Shown: positions 9,293-18,913, counted from the first letter of the stretch. The stretch: 64,000 nucleotides of DNA from Tannerella serpentiformis (GCF_003033925.1 NZ_CP028365.1:124001-188000); one strand, 5' to 3'. Translations and numbers: made by a program. Notes: generated by a model from the letters alone, not told the origin.

Positions 9293-10875
9293 TGTATCTT
9301 TTTAAACAGTAAATAATCCCTATCATTGTTGTAATATAATCTCAACCGACCTGAGACGAGTTCGTAGCGGGTGGATTGTTTTAAGGCCTTCACGTAAGTA
9401 TCGCTATCACCATATTCGCCCACCATGGTCATCCCAAAATCTCTGATGCGTATGTTGTGGCCATTGAATTGGTAGCGTGCCCATGCCTCGTTGTTGATTG
9501 TCCGTCCTGTCAGATAGCCGTCTTTTAAAAACGAGATAGTGTAGCACCGATCGCAATCTTTCGGATCCGCCTCACTCAGGATGCCGTCCGCGCTGACGAA
9601 GCCGACCAACTTCCATACGCCGGACAGCCCGGGCGGAACCCGATCGAACGACAGCGCCTTCTCGTCGCAGAACAGCAGATGCCGCCTTTGATCTTCGCTG
9701 TAAAAGGTCAGCCGATCGCCGGACAGAATGTACGTAGATATGCTGTCCAAGGCCCGGATGTATTCCCGCCCGTCGGCCGACGATTCGGCGGATTCGTTGG
9801 CGGAAAAGAGCATCACAAACGTGCCGCCGCGCACCTTGTACTGCCCCGAGATTTCGCGGGATGAGGTGCGGCCTTTCATCGTGCCGTCTTTCGAGAACGT
9901 CAGCGTGTAGCACACCCGGCATTCCGTCGGTTCGGGCTCGCGCACGGCATAGTCGAATGGGCCGCCGAAGCCGAGCAGTCGCCACGTCCGGCCCAGTAAT
10001 TCGGCCGGTGGCGCCTCGGGGATGATCTCCTCTTTCGACTCTTTCCATGCGCGGAAAAGCAGGTAGTTTTCATCGTCGTTGTAGTAGAGTTTCAGCTGTC
10101 CGTCTTTGACCTCGTAACGGGTGACTTCGGGCATGGTGGCGATGTATCGCTTACCGTCGGTAGGTTCGTCTCGGGTCGGTTGGACGGCGAAGAAGCGGTC
10201 GATCCGGATTTGATCGCCCCAGACTTCAAAATTCCCGTGGATCTCGTTGGCCGACGTGCGTCCGGCGATCACGCCGTTCGAAAGCATCTGCATGCTGTAG
10301 CATCGTCCGCAGTTCCCGGACTGCACTTCCTGCACCACGCCGTCCGCCGTCCGGACAAAGCCCGACAGCTTCCACATATTATCGAGCAGCGCGGCCGGAA
10401 TCTTGCTGTCCGCCTCCCCCCATTCACGAAACAGCAGGTAATCCTTCCCGCCGTTGTAATACAGCCGCATGCGTCGGGCGGAGAGGATTTCGTAGCGAAC
10501 CGCCGTGCGCAAGGCCTCGATGTATTGCTTGCCGTCGGGCTGCTCACCGTCTGCTGCACCGCCGATCCCTTCGAGTGTAATGTCGCCGTTATGCACCCGA
10601 TAGGAGCCGGCAAACACGGTGAGGAAACCCTGTCCGCTGATCGTCCCGTCCGCTCCTAATGCCAGGCTGAAGCAACCTTTGCACGCCATCCGCCCGGGAG
10701 GCGTCACTGTGCTGTCTGCCGCGTGGACAAAGCTGACCAAGTGCCACTGCTTGGATAATTCGGTCGGGGGAGGCGTCGGTGTCGGGGGAGGTGGCGCTGG
10801 TGTCAGCGGTTCCTTACCGCATCCCGTCACAAACAGGAGCAGGGCGGTGATCCATATCATGTATTTCGTTTTCAT
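9289..10875 (-). CDS. Four-domain lipoprotein, putative multivalent protease inhibitor (potempin-like)
   Basis: A 528-residue lipoprotein with lipobox LLLFVTGC, a Pro-rich linker (PAPPPPTPTPPP), then four repeats of about 120 residues starting near 40, 160, 285 and 405. Each begins W-x-L-x-x-F (WHLVSF, WKLSGF, WRLLGF, WKLVGF), carries a Cys pair (CKGCF, CGRCY, CRVCY, CDRCY), a DGT turn, a YxxAL-x-x-x-RYE helix region and ends L-x-L-YY-x-x-x-x-x-YLLF. It is translationally coupled by a 4-nt overlap to the serine protease gene. By analogy with T. forsythia potempins it may hold the protease inactive at the outer membrane; this is inference. Intact, unlike its protease. Confidence 0.75.
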   Translation of the reverse strand: MKTKYMIWITALLLFVTGCGKEPLTPAPPPPTPTPPPTELSKQWHLVSFVHAADSTVTPPGRMACKGCFSLALGADGTISGQGFLTVFAGSYRVHNGDITLEGIGGAADGEQPDGKQYIEALRTAVRYEILSARRMRLYYNGGKDYLLFREWGEADSKIPAALLDNMWKLSGFVRTADGVVQEVQSGNCGRCYSMQMLSNGVIAGRTSANEIHGNFEVWGDQIRIDRFFAVQPTRDEPTDGKRYIATMPEVTRYEVKDGQLKLYYNDDENYLLFRAWKESKEEIIPEAPPAELLGRTWRLLGFGGPFDYAVREPEPTECRVCYTLTFSKDGTMKGRTSSREISGQYKVRGGTFVMLFSANESAESSADGREYIRALDSISTYILSGDRLTFYSEDQRRHLLFCDEKALSFDRVPPGLSGVWKLVGFVSADGILSEADPKDCDRCYTISFLKDGYLTGRTINNEAWARYQFNGHNIRIRDFGMTMVGEYGDSDTYVKALKQSTRYELVSGRLRLYYNNDRDYLLFKKIQ

Positions 10876-11187
10876 TTCTCATCAACGTTTTTGGGGTTAG
10901 TCAAAAATCCGCTTGTCCGGATCGATTGATCTCGCTGCGCCTCCGGGGTGCGGTTCCTAAGGGCGCCCAAATAGGTCTGGCGGAGTATTCTCTATAGTTT
11001 TCATATAAATAACCTGTTGAATATTCGACATAAATATAGCATATATAGTTGTAATACGAAAGTTGTTTTCCATAATTCTTGGCGTTTTACTCTCAAAAGA
11101 TCTCTTTTTCCTGCAAATCAAACTTTTTATTCGATGAAAAACTTCGCTCTCCCCTGATTCCCGCTTCTCGTATCCTATAGAACTTAC
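10876..11187 (-). repeat. Upstream leader region, second copy
   Basis: Homologous to 6773-7085 along its whole length, including the promoter boxes, the CGCTGCGCCTCCGG element and a shortened GGGCGCCC palindrome. Homology stops near 11187, where a short unassigned stretch leads into the 222-bp repeat. Confidence 0.8.
11031..11061 (-). promoter_or_regulatory. Promoter of the second lipoprotein-protease unit
   Basis: Minus strand: TTTC (11058-11061), 19-nt spacer, TATATTTA (11031-11038). The same TTTC-N19 layout as at 6928-6958, with the TAnnTTTG box differing at its last base. Conservation of spacing between diverged copies supports function. Confidence 0.5.
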
Positions 11188-11330
11188 AGAGAGGGAAAAC
11201 TTTCTGACAAGTGATCATTCGTCAGTTACTTGTCAAGTCCGATATGAGCGCGAAGGAAACACCCTCCGCCATCGACAGCATTTCGATAAAAGGAAGCTAC
11301 GTAATCATCGAAGGGTAGGCCTCCGTAGCC

Positions 11331-11552
11331 GTTGCGGAAGTTTCGCAGGCTTCAAAACTTTTGCTGTGACGTTTGTCGAAGATTTTGGCGTCCTTTGCGG
11401 GCGAGAAATGAGATGTCTTATGACTACAGCAAAGTGACGAAAGTAGGAGCACCTCGCTCGTTTCCTATTCGTTCCCTTTGGGTGAGCAGAGCAATCATTA
11501 TCCACTCACTGGCAAGCACTTAAATCCCCATTCTTTTGTTTTATGGGGAAAA
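11331..11552. repeat. 222-bp repeat, copy 2 (replaces the relaxase start)
   Basis: Second copy of the repeat at 7348-7568, in the same orientation and 3983 bp away. Its right end (tttatggggaaaa) runs directly into codon ARGSDSAM of the relaxase gene, so the relaxase lost its native first residues. It may supply a new start or promoter. Confidence 0.85.
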
Positions 11553-12819
11553 AGCACGCGGCTCGGACAGCGCCATGACCTCACACATCGAGCGGACGTC
11601 GCATCCGAAGAATGCTGACGAAAGTCGCACGCACCTCAATCGGACACTCATCGAATACCCCGAGGGAGTGAAAGATCGCACGGCCGCCATCCAACATCGC
11701 TTGGAGCATGCCGGACTGAAACGAAAAATCGGCAGCAATCAGGTGCGAGCCATCCGTATCAACCTCTCGGGATCGCCCGAGGATATGGCACGCATCGAAG
11801 CCACAGGACAGCTCGACGCTTGGTGCGCCGACAGCCTCCAATACCTCTTCGACACCTTCGGGCGGGAAAACATCGTCTCAGCTCACCTGCACATGGATGA
11901 GAAAACACCACATATCCACGCCACCCTCGTCCCCATTGTTCAGGCGGCACGCACACGCCGAAAAAAAGAGGATCAAGTCAAGAGGCATTATCGCAAGAAA
12001 TCGGCCGACACACCCCGCTTATGTGCTGACGACATCATGACCCGCGGGAGGCTCAAATCCCACCAAGACGGATACGCCAAAGCCATGAGCCACCACGGGC
12101 TACAGCGAGGAATCGATGGCTCGGAGGCTCGACACATCTCCACTCAGCAATACTATCGCGACCTGAAGAAGCAAAGCCATGAACTGCAAGAAGACATCAC
12201 TCAGCTGCAGGCCGACAAGACCGTCGCAGATGAAGCGCTCCGACAAGCGAAAAGAGAAGTTCAGGTCGAACGTCTGAAGGGATCAGCCGTAACGGCTGCC
12301 ACCCAGATCACAGACAGCATTGGTTCACTCTTCGGCGGCGGCAAAGTCAAGGCTCTCGAGAAGGAGAACGAGGCGTTGAAAAAGCAGATTGAATCCCTCG
12401 AAAGTCAAGCTCAAAAGCGTGAACAACATTTCCGTCAGATGGAGCAAGCACATCGAGAAGAGCGTTCGCGACTGGTTGAATACATCGAAAAGGTGAAGCG
12501 CTATTTCCCTCAGGTGGAGAAGTTGCTGCCGCTCGTTGATTTCTTTCGGAAGACAATGCACTTCTCCGAAGAACTATGTCGGAAACTGTGCGGGCTGAAA
12601 CCGCTCAAAGTGTCCGGAATGCTCTATTCAGATGAATTCGACCGCAAGTTCCCGGCAGAGAACACATCCGTCGCCTTTGGCCATGAAAAGGAAACCGACG
12701 AACACTTCACGCTGCTTCTTGACGGCGTGGATTTCGTCCGATGGTTCAGACAACGCATGGATCGGTTGCGTGAGGATATGGGCATCCCTCGCAAGCAAAG
12801 CCGCGGTGTGAGGCGGTGA
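11536..12819 (+). CDS. MobV-type relaxase / plasmid recombination (Pre/Mob) protein, 5' end replaced
   Basis: About 427 codons. The N-terminal domain has the Pre/Mob signature: SDSAMTSHIERT, NADESRTHLN and the metal-binding block HLHMDEKTPHIHATLVPI. A long coiled coil (about residues 210-330) and a C-terminal tail follow. Such proteins nick oriT and initiate transfer of mobilizable plasmids and elements. Normal family members begin MGYxVxxxxKAKGSDS; here the sequence before ARGSDS comes from the 222-bp repeat (FYGEK), with TTG at 11536 as the only nearby start and an internal ATG at 11575. The catalytic core is intact, so activity is possible but expression is uncertain. Confidence 0.75.
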   Translation: MFYGEKARGSDSAMTSHIERTSHPKNADESRTHLNRTLIEYPEGVKDRTAAIQHRLEHAGLKRKIGSNQVRAIRINLSGSPEDMARIEATGQLDAWCADSLQYLFDTFGRENIVSAHLHMDEKTPHIHATLVPIVQAARTRRKKEDQVKRHYRKKSADTPRLCADDIMTRGRLKSHQDGYAKAMSHHGLQRGIDGSEARHISTQQYYRDLKKQSHELQEDITQLQADKTVADEALRQAKREVQVERLKGSAVTAATQITDSIGSLFGGGKVKALEKENEALKKQIESLESQAQKREQHFRQMEQAHREERSRLVEYIEKVKRYFPQVEKLLPLVDFFRKTMHFSEELCRKLCGLKPLKVSGMLYSDEFDRKFPAENTSVAFGHEKETDEHFTLLLDGVDFVRWFRQRMDRLREDMGIPRKQSRGVRR

Positions 12820-12864
12820 AATTCCAACTCATTAGACGGCTTATTCCGAGCATATAGAAACAAA

Positions 12865-12897
12865 ACACCCGACTTCACATTGTATGAAATCGGGTGT
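12865..12897 (-). terminator. Terminator after tRNA-Asp
   Basis: Stem acacccga...tcgggtgt with one internal mismatch, 36 nt past the tRNA 3' end on the minus strand and followed there by ttttgtttc. It could also end the relaxase transcript from the other side. Confidence 0.6.
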
Positions 12898-12932
12898 AAA
12901 CTGTGCAACGTGTTGATTATTGACGTTTGCTG

Positions 12933-13006
12933 CGGTATGGACGGGACTCGAACCCGCGACCCCCTGCGTGACAGGCAGGTATTCTAACCAGCTGAACTAC
13001 CACACC
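12933..13006 (-). tRNA. tRNA-Asp (GTC)
   Basis: The minus strand folds into a complete cloverleaf: acceptor GGTGTGG/CCATACC with one G-U pair, discriminator G, a D-loop with AGCTGGTTAGA, anticodon stem CCTGC/GCAGG with loop CTGTCAC (anticodon GTC), and T-arm CGGGTTCGAGTCCCG. CCA is not encoded. It lies next to mobile-element genes; tRNA genes are frequent integration sites, but I see no duplicated tRNA end in the window. Confidence 0.95.
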
Positions 13007-13253
13007 ATATTGGGAGCAATCTCTTGTTTGAACGTCTCTTCGTTTCCTTGATTGCGCTGCAAAGATAATGGCTTTTTCAAACGCGCAAAGCTTTCACGCA
13101 AAATTTCTCGAGAAAAAATCTCGGGAAAGAGGAGCATGCGTACATTCCGAGAGGAATACATCGCATATTAACCCCTTACCTACAATTTGAAAATGAGTGA
13201 TTTAACAGTCAATTGAGGCCTGTGCGGAAGCACAGCTCCCTTTCCCGCTGCCC

Positions 13254-15635
13254 TCATTCATTTTTTAGACTGTCCACCGGATTAGCATTAGCCGAGCACC
13301 AATTCTGGAACGTTACGGTGATAAAAGTGATGGCCGAGACTGCTACAAATGCTATCGCAAATACCCACCAACGAATCGGGGTACGGTAGGCGAAATGTTC
13401 GAGCCATTTTGTTACGCCGTAATAAGCCACGGGCGAGGCTACAACAAAGCAGATAGCGACAATACGCAGATAAGTGCGATTGAATAGGATAAGAATTTGT
13501 CCGGTAGACGATCCGAAAACTTTGCGGAGGCCGATCTCCTTCCGACGGTACTCGCTGTCAAACACCACAAGGCCAAATACGCCGACGAGAGACAGTAACA
13601 CGGCCAGCAGACCAAAAAATGTGATGAGCGTGCGTAGTGTCGTTTCGCGGTGATAAAGCTCGTTGTAGATTGTGTCGTAGAAGGTGATATCGATCGGAAA
13701 AGAGGGATCGATGGCGGCTACGGTCTTTCGGATGTGTGCTGTAGCGGCGCGAACGTCGGTGCCGGACTTTAGGCGGATGTAAGAGACGGGCAGACGGGAA
13801 CCGAGCGGACTGGCAGCAAGGCATATGTTGGTCGATTCTTGTCGCAGCGAAGCGATATGCAAGTCGCCCGTGAAGCCGACAAGGTCGCCCGAGTTGTCAC
13901 GCCAATATTTGAAAGGACCGACGGACATCTGCAGACTGCGCCGAGCGTGATCGTTGAAAATAAAGGCTGGCCGGTCACTGCGCGCATCGGCCTCGGTGAA
14001 ATCGCGGCCGTCGACTATGTGAATGCCCATTGTCCGGAGGAAGTTCCACGATACGTAGATTAGATTGTAGGAAAAATTGCGGCCGTTGTAGTCTGACGAT
14101 TCCGTCATGTAGACATCTTTCGCGCCGATCTTCTCCGAGGCAAACGCCACGTCCTCAATACCTGCGTAAGATTTCAATCCGTCGACATACTCACGGGCAT
14201 GATGACCAGCGATGGCTCCGTTGAGCTCTACCACGGCGATTTGATCGCGGTCAAAACCGATGATGTGGGTGCGCAGAAAACGGTTTTGCAACTGAACGAA
14301 GCCCGCGCCAATGATCAGCGTCATCGATATGACGAATTGCAGGCTGACGAGCATGAGCCTGAGCCTCCTTCCGCGAGGTGAGAGGCCGAAGCTACCCTTC
14401 AGCACCATCGCAGGTGGGAAAGAGGTCATGTAGTAAGCCGGATAGACGCCTGCTGCGAGGCCGACGAGTAACGATACAATGGCGGTAACCAATAAAAGTA
14501 CCGGGTGATGAAGCGGCAATGTGTCGGCCTCAACGAAAGCCAGCAAACGGCTCTGATGCATGCCCCAAACAAGTATTACCGCGAGCAAAAACGCCGTGAG
14601 ACAAATGGCACAAGCCTCGATCAGTAGCGAGAGGCGAAGAGCGGAATTTGTACTGCCTAAAACTCTCTGCGTATTGATGCTCTTCATTCTCAGCGGTGTC
14701 ATGGCGGTGCTGAAATTGGTGTAATTCACTGCTGCAATGACAAGTATCAGCAGTGCGATGCCCATAAGTAGATTTACAACATCGGCGTTACCACTCCGAA
14801 AAAGACGTCCGTCGCCGCTCTCGTTCATAAAATAGATACTGGTGAGGGGCGTGAGCTTCATCTGCTCAACCGGATGGCCGATTTGGCTAAAGTTGAAATG
14901 TCGATTGAAGTTTTCCTCTACGTCGACGGCTGAGGCGGCATTGTCCAAGCGAACGTAACAGATGAAGTTGCTGGCGTCGTAATTCTCCTTCAGAAATGCT
15001 CCATCGATGGCGGTATAGATGACGTTGCGCAGCTGCGTATTCCCCGGAAAATCACGGTAGACGGCACCCACCGTAAGCTCCAACTGCGTGCTATCGTCGT
15101 CGCGGCTTTTGCTCCAGATCGATTCTTCGGCGCGCAATGGACGCCCGACGGCCGACACGGATCCAAAAAGTCGGCGAGCCATGCTCTCGGGGATCAGCAC
15201 CTTATCCGGACTGCGGAGACAATCGGTGTCGCCTTCCGTAATGGGGAAATTAAATGTTCGGACGAGCGTCGGGTGACACGTCTGCACTGTTTCGCGGAAG
15301 CCATGACGGGTGCCGTCGTTTCCCACGACCGTAAAATAGACCTCGCCGACGAAGGGGTTGATCAGCGTGCCTGCTTCAATATGTGGGGACGAGGCGATGA
15401 CGGCCTCCACGAAGGCACGCGGCAGGACAGTGGAGAACTCGCCGGGTTGCGAGAGATCCACTCGAAAAATATGTTCGGCCTCGGGGTGACAGCGGTCAAA
15501 ATTTCGCTCGTAATCGACCTGCATGAGAATCGTCATGAAGGCTGCAAAGGCGAATGAGAGGCCGAAGACGTTGAGCACGGTCGCCACACGGAAGCGGCGG
15601 ACGATGCTGAGTAGGTTGCGGGATATCGTTTTCAT
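13254..15635 (-). CDS. ABC transporter permease, FtsX/MacB-like (third permease of the locus)
   Basis: 793 residues from the ATG at 15635 (MKTISRNLLS). Earlier in-frame codons fall in the repeat region and are not likely used. Layout: N-terminal membrane helix (about 15-40), a periplasmic MacB-type domain, three helices around 290-430, a second periplasmic domain, and three helices at the C-terminus. The conserved cytoplasmic motif EYRRKEIGLRKVFGSS precedes the last helices, as in FtsX-family permeases. Closely related to the next gene (16468-18831), with both ending NPVDSLK-N/S-E. No ATPase of its own; probably works with the ATPase at 18914-19588. Confidence 0.85.
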   Translation of the reverse strand: MKTISRNLLSIVRRFRVATVLNVFGLSFAFAAFMTILMQVDYERNFDRCHPEAEHIFRVDLSQPGEFSTVLPRAFVEAVIASSPHIEAGTLINPFVGEVYFTVVGNDGTRHGFRETVQTCHPTLVRTFNFPITEGDTDCLRSPDKVLIPESMARRLFGSVSAVGRPLRAEESIWSKSRDDDSTQLELTVGAVYRDFPGNTQLRNVIYTAIDGAFLKENYDASNFICYVRLDNAASAVDVEENFNRHFNFSQIGHPVEQMKLTPLTSIYFMNESGDGRLFRSGNADVVNLLMGIALLILVIAAVNYTNFSTAMTPLRMKSINTQRVLGSTNSALRLSLLIEACAICLTAFLLAVILVWGMHQSRLLAFVEADTLPLHHPVLLLVTAIVSLLVGLAAGVYPAYYMTSFPPAMVLKGSFGLSPRGRRLRLMLVSLQFVISMTLIIGAGFVQLQNRFLRTHIIGFDRDQIAVVELNGAIAGHHAREYVDGLKSYAGIEDVAFASEKIGAKDVYMTESSDYNGRNFSYNLIYVSWNFLRTMGIHIVDGRDFTEADARSDRPAFIFNDHARRSLQMSVGPFKYWRDNSGDLVGFTGDLHIASLRQESTNICLAASPLGSRLPVSYIRLKSGTDVRAATAHIRKTVAAIDPSFPIDITFYDTIYNELYHRETTLRTLITFFGLLAVLLSLVGVFGLVVFDSEYRRKEIGLRKVFGSSTGQILILFNRTYLRIVAICFVVASPVAYYGVTKWLEHFAYRTPIRWWVFAIAFVAVSAITFITVTFQNWCSANANPVDSLKNE

Positions 15636-16467
15636 ATCGGAGAAACTGTATTTGAATTGCTTGGATCCTTTCTCCTTTTCTTTCCTTGATGCGAAAAAAG
15701 GCGGCTCCTCTTTCTCCTTTTCTTTCCTTGATGAAAGAAAAGGAGGCAAAAGAAAATCAAGGCATCAGGGATGCCTGCCAAGTTAGCCGGGTACTTCAAA
15801 GGCGACAAAGAGGCTCGTGCTAAGTTGCATGTATCCGGCCAAAATTCGTTGGCGGCCGAAGCCGCCTTGATCTTCTTTTGCTTTCTTTTCTTCTATCAAG
15901 AGAAGAAAAGAAGGGACTCTTTTTGCGAGAAAGTAGAGACCTCTGCCAAGTTGCGGGAGACAATCATGCGCTCGAAAAAAGCACCCGGCAAACTGCTCCG
16001 CTCTCGATTTCAGGCTTTTTCTTGATGTGAGAAATGGAGGATCCTCTTTCTCCTTTTCTTTCCTTGATGAAAGAAAAGGAGGCAAAAGAAAATCAAGGCA
16101 TCAGGGATGCCTGCCAAATTGTCCGGGTACTTCAAACGTAACAAAGGGATGCCTGCCAAGTTGGCCGGGTACTTCAAACGTAACAAAGAGGCTCGTGCCA
16201 AGTTGCATGTATCCGGCCAAACTTCGCCGGCGGCCGAAGCCGCCTTGATCTTCTTTTGCCTTCTTTTCTTCTATCAAGAGAAGAAAAGAAGGGACCACTT
16301 ATGCGAGAAAGAAGGGATGCCTGCCAAGTTGGCCGGGTACTTCAAACGAAACAAATTGACCTCTGCCAAGTTGCGGAAGACAATCATGCGCTCGAAAAAA
16401 GTACCCGGCAAACTGCTCGGCTCTCGACTTGGGGCATTTTTCGTTCTTGCCGTTTCGCTATACCTTT
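15636..16467. repeat. Mosaic 42-bp repeat region between two permease genes
   Basis: Two long copies (about 15711-16022 and 16047-16442) of a block containing: a REP-like hairpin (ccttttctttc...gaaagaaaagg at 15716-15743 and 16052-16079), units of the form gggatgcctgccaagttggc followed by cgggtac, and an inverted version of the hairpin near 15871 and 16241. Unit starts at 16104, 16146, 16188, 16314 and 16356 are 42-bp multiples; 15669 and 15711 are also 42 apart. Short in-frame extensions of the permease genes through it are artefacts. Confidence 0.85.
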
Positions 16468-18831
16468 TTATTCGCTCTTGAGGCTGTCTACCGGATTGGC
16501 ATTGGCGGCGCGCCAGTTCTGAAACGTTACCGTGAAAAACGTGATCGCTGTCACGGCGATAAATGCGAGTGCGAAGATCCACCAGCGGATCGGCGTGCGG
16601 TAGGCGAAGTTCGTGAGCCATTGCGACACGCCATAATAGGCGACGGGGGCGGCTATGACGAAGCACACGATCACAATCTTGAAATAGGTGCGATTAAAAC
16701 GAACCAGAATCTGCCTCGTGGACGAGCCAAAAACCTTCCGGATGCCGATCTCCTTCCTTTTATACTCGCTGTCGAAGACCACGAGGCCGAACACGCCTAC
16801 CATCGAGATGAAAATGGCTATCGCGCTGAACAGCGTGATCAAAGAACCGACGGCGCGCTCCTTCTCGTAGAGTTGCTGGAGGACTTTATCGAAGAAAAAT
16901 ACGTTGAACGGATAGTCCGGATCCAATTCTTTCAGCACAGACTGTACATGCTCCATTGCGGCACGCATATCTGTGCCCGCTTTCATACGGATATAAACGT
17001 AGCGGGAGTTGTTTCCCCAATTTTCCTTTCCCCACACATAGAATGCCATCGGCTCGACTGCATTACGGAACGATGCAAACTTCACGTCTGACATAAAGCC
17101 GACGATTTGGGTGCTGTCGATCATCGCGCCTAATTCCAGCCCATATTCTTGCTTTGCGCGTTCATTAAATACATATGCCCCATGCCGTGTAAGGGCATCT
17201 TCCGTTCGGAACGTTCGCCCCTCGCTGACCGAAATGCCCAAAACATCGAGGAACGAAGCTTCCACGGGGATGACTACGTAATCTATCTGTTTGCCGCGAT
17301 AATCCCGGCCCCAAGTCATGTATGAATCCGCACTGGATAGGATTTGTTCGGAGCGCGTAATGCCTGAAACACCTGCGTACGACTTGATTTTGTTCATAAA
17401 AGTCTCCGGATGCAATCGGCCCTCATCGCTCAGCTCGGCAATAATGATCTGATCACGTTCGTAACCCAACGGTGCGTGCTGCATAAAGTGATTTTGCAAA
17501 TACATACACCCCGCCCCGATGATGAGCGCGAAGGATGCAAAGTATTGCACACCAATCAGGGCGTTGCGCAAGGCCCGTCCGCGTGTGGATAGGCCAAAAC
17601 TGCCTTTCAGAATGAGTGCGGGCGGAAAAGACGTCATATAAAAAGCCGGATAAAGGCCCGCTGCAAGTCCGGTGCATAAAGCAATGAACGCCGTTGCTCC
17701 TACAACGACTTTGTGCGATAAAATTCCGAGGTCGGTAGTGACTAATGCAGAAAGCGGACTACGCGCAAAGAGCGCAACAAGCCCTACCGCTAAAATGTAT
17801 GCGGCCAAACTGATCAAAGTAGACTCTGCCACCAAAGCGCGGCGGATATTCCCGACCGAACTCCCGAGTACTTTCTGCGTGTTGATGCTTCGAATGCGCA
17901 TGGGCGTGAGTGCGATGCTGAAGTTGGTGAAATTTATTCCCGCGATCAGGAGCACGACGAATGCGATGGCCGTCAACACATGCAGGGCTTGGGCGTTGGC
18001 TTTCGGCATGTTGTCAAACTGCACATTAGAAACGAAGTGCACATCCGGCAGGGGAGTAAAACGCAGGTCGGCACCTACCGCTTCCCACTCCGCGACACCT
18101 TCCGCTCCGAATTGTTCCTTCAAGACATTCGTAAAATGCTTTTTGAAGTTCTCTTCAATGGTCGGGAGGTTGGCCGCGTCGTCCACCCGAATAAAGGCGG
18201 TGTAGTTCCAATTGCCCCAGTTCGTTTTATTCTCTTGCTCTGAGATGGCGTGATAAATCACGTTACTCACCAGCGTGTTATCGGGGAAGTCGCGATACAC
18301 CGCACCCACCGTCGGCGTGAGATATGGGTTGATGAGCTTTTTCCCGACTGCTGATTCCTGGCCAAATATCTTGCGGGCCATACTCTCGGGGATCATCACT
18401 TGATCGGGAGTCTTCAAGACATCTGGCGAGCCTTCTACAAAATCAAAGTGGAAGACGTCGGTAAATCCCGGAGAAACGGTTTGATACAGTTCTCGAAATT
18501 TCTTTTTGTCAGCACCATTTTCTATGGAAAAAACAAAATCATAATCCATGTTTTGATACGTTCCCGCCTGAATATGAGGTGATGAAGCAATGAGCGTTTC
18601 AATCATGGGCCTACTAAGGATTGCTTGCACTCCGCCCTCTTTATGCACAAACTCCACACGGAATATCCGCGAATAGTTTGGGTCAAAATGATCAAAAGTA
18701 TAATCATATTCCACTTGCATGAGGATTGTCATGAAGGCAGAAAAAGCCACCGCCAACCCGCATAAATTAAAAAGGGTCGCCATCTTGAATCGGCGAAAAA
18801 TGCTCAGGAGATTTCTGTATATCGTATGCAT
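16468..18831 (-). CDS. ABC transporter permease, FtsX/MacB-like (second permease)
   Basis: 787 residues, the same architecture as the 13.3-15.6 kb gene: MHTIYRNLLSIFRRFK before the first helix, a large MacB-type periplasmic domain, three central helices, a second periplasmic domain, EYKRKEIGIRKVFGSS, and three terminal helices. It lies 82 nt after the ATPase gene, the shortest gap in the locus, so these two are most likely co-transcribed. FtsX-like permeases of this type couple ATP hydrolysis in the cytoplasm to substrate movement through a periplasmic adaptor and TolC. The substrate is unknown: antimicrobial peptides, macrolides or lipoproteins are all possible. Confidence 0.85.
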   Translation of the reverse strand: MHTIYRNLLSIFRRFKMATLFNLCGLAVAFSAFMTILMQVEYDYTFDHFDPNYSRIFRVEFVHKEGGVQAILSRPMIETLIASSPHIQAGTYQNMDYDFVFSIENGADKKKFRELYQTVSPGFTDVFHFDFVEGSPDVLKTPDQVMIPESMARKIFGQESAVGKKLINPYLTPTVGAVYRDFPDNTLVSNVIYHAISEQENKTNWGNWNYTAFIRVDDAANLPTIEENFKKHFTNVLKEQFGAEGVAEWEAVGADLRFTPLPDVHFVSNVQFDNMPKANAQALHVLTAIAFVVLLIAGINFTNFSIALTPMRIRSINTQKVLGSSVGNIRRALVAESTLISLAAYILAVGLVALFARSPLSALVTTDLGILSHKVVVGATAFIALCTGLAAGLYPAFYMTSFPPALILKGSFGLSTRGRALRNALIGVQYFASFALIIGAGCMYLQNHFMQHAPLGYERDQIIIAELSDEGRLHPETFMNKIKSYAGVSGITRSEQILSSADSYMTWGRDYRGKQIDYVVIPVEASFLDVLGISVSEGRTFRTEDALTRHGAYVFNERAKQEYGLELGAMIDSTQIVGFMSDVKFASFRNAVEPMAFYVWGKENWGNNSRYVYIRMKAGTDMRAAMEHVQSVLKELDPDYPFNVFFFDKVLQQLYEKERAVGSLITLFSAIAIFISMVGVFGLVVFDSEYKRKEIGIRKVFGSSTRQILVRFNRTYFKIVIVCFVIAAPVAYYGVSQWLTNFAYRTPIRWWIFALAFIAVTAITFFTVTFQNWRAANANPVDSLKSE

Positions 18832-18913
18832 AGAAAATCAATTACAGGGATAAAAAATGAGGATAAACGGGGGCGAAACAGCATTCGCCCCAGCCATCGT
18901 CGTCCGATACGCC

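Noticed and set aside
12933-13006. tRNA-Asp as the attachment site of the nearby mobile genes
   Set aside because: No duplicated tRNA 3' end was found elsewhere in the window, so integration here cannot be supported.
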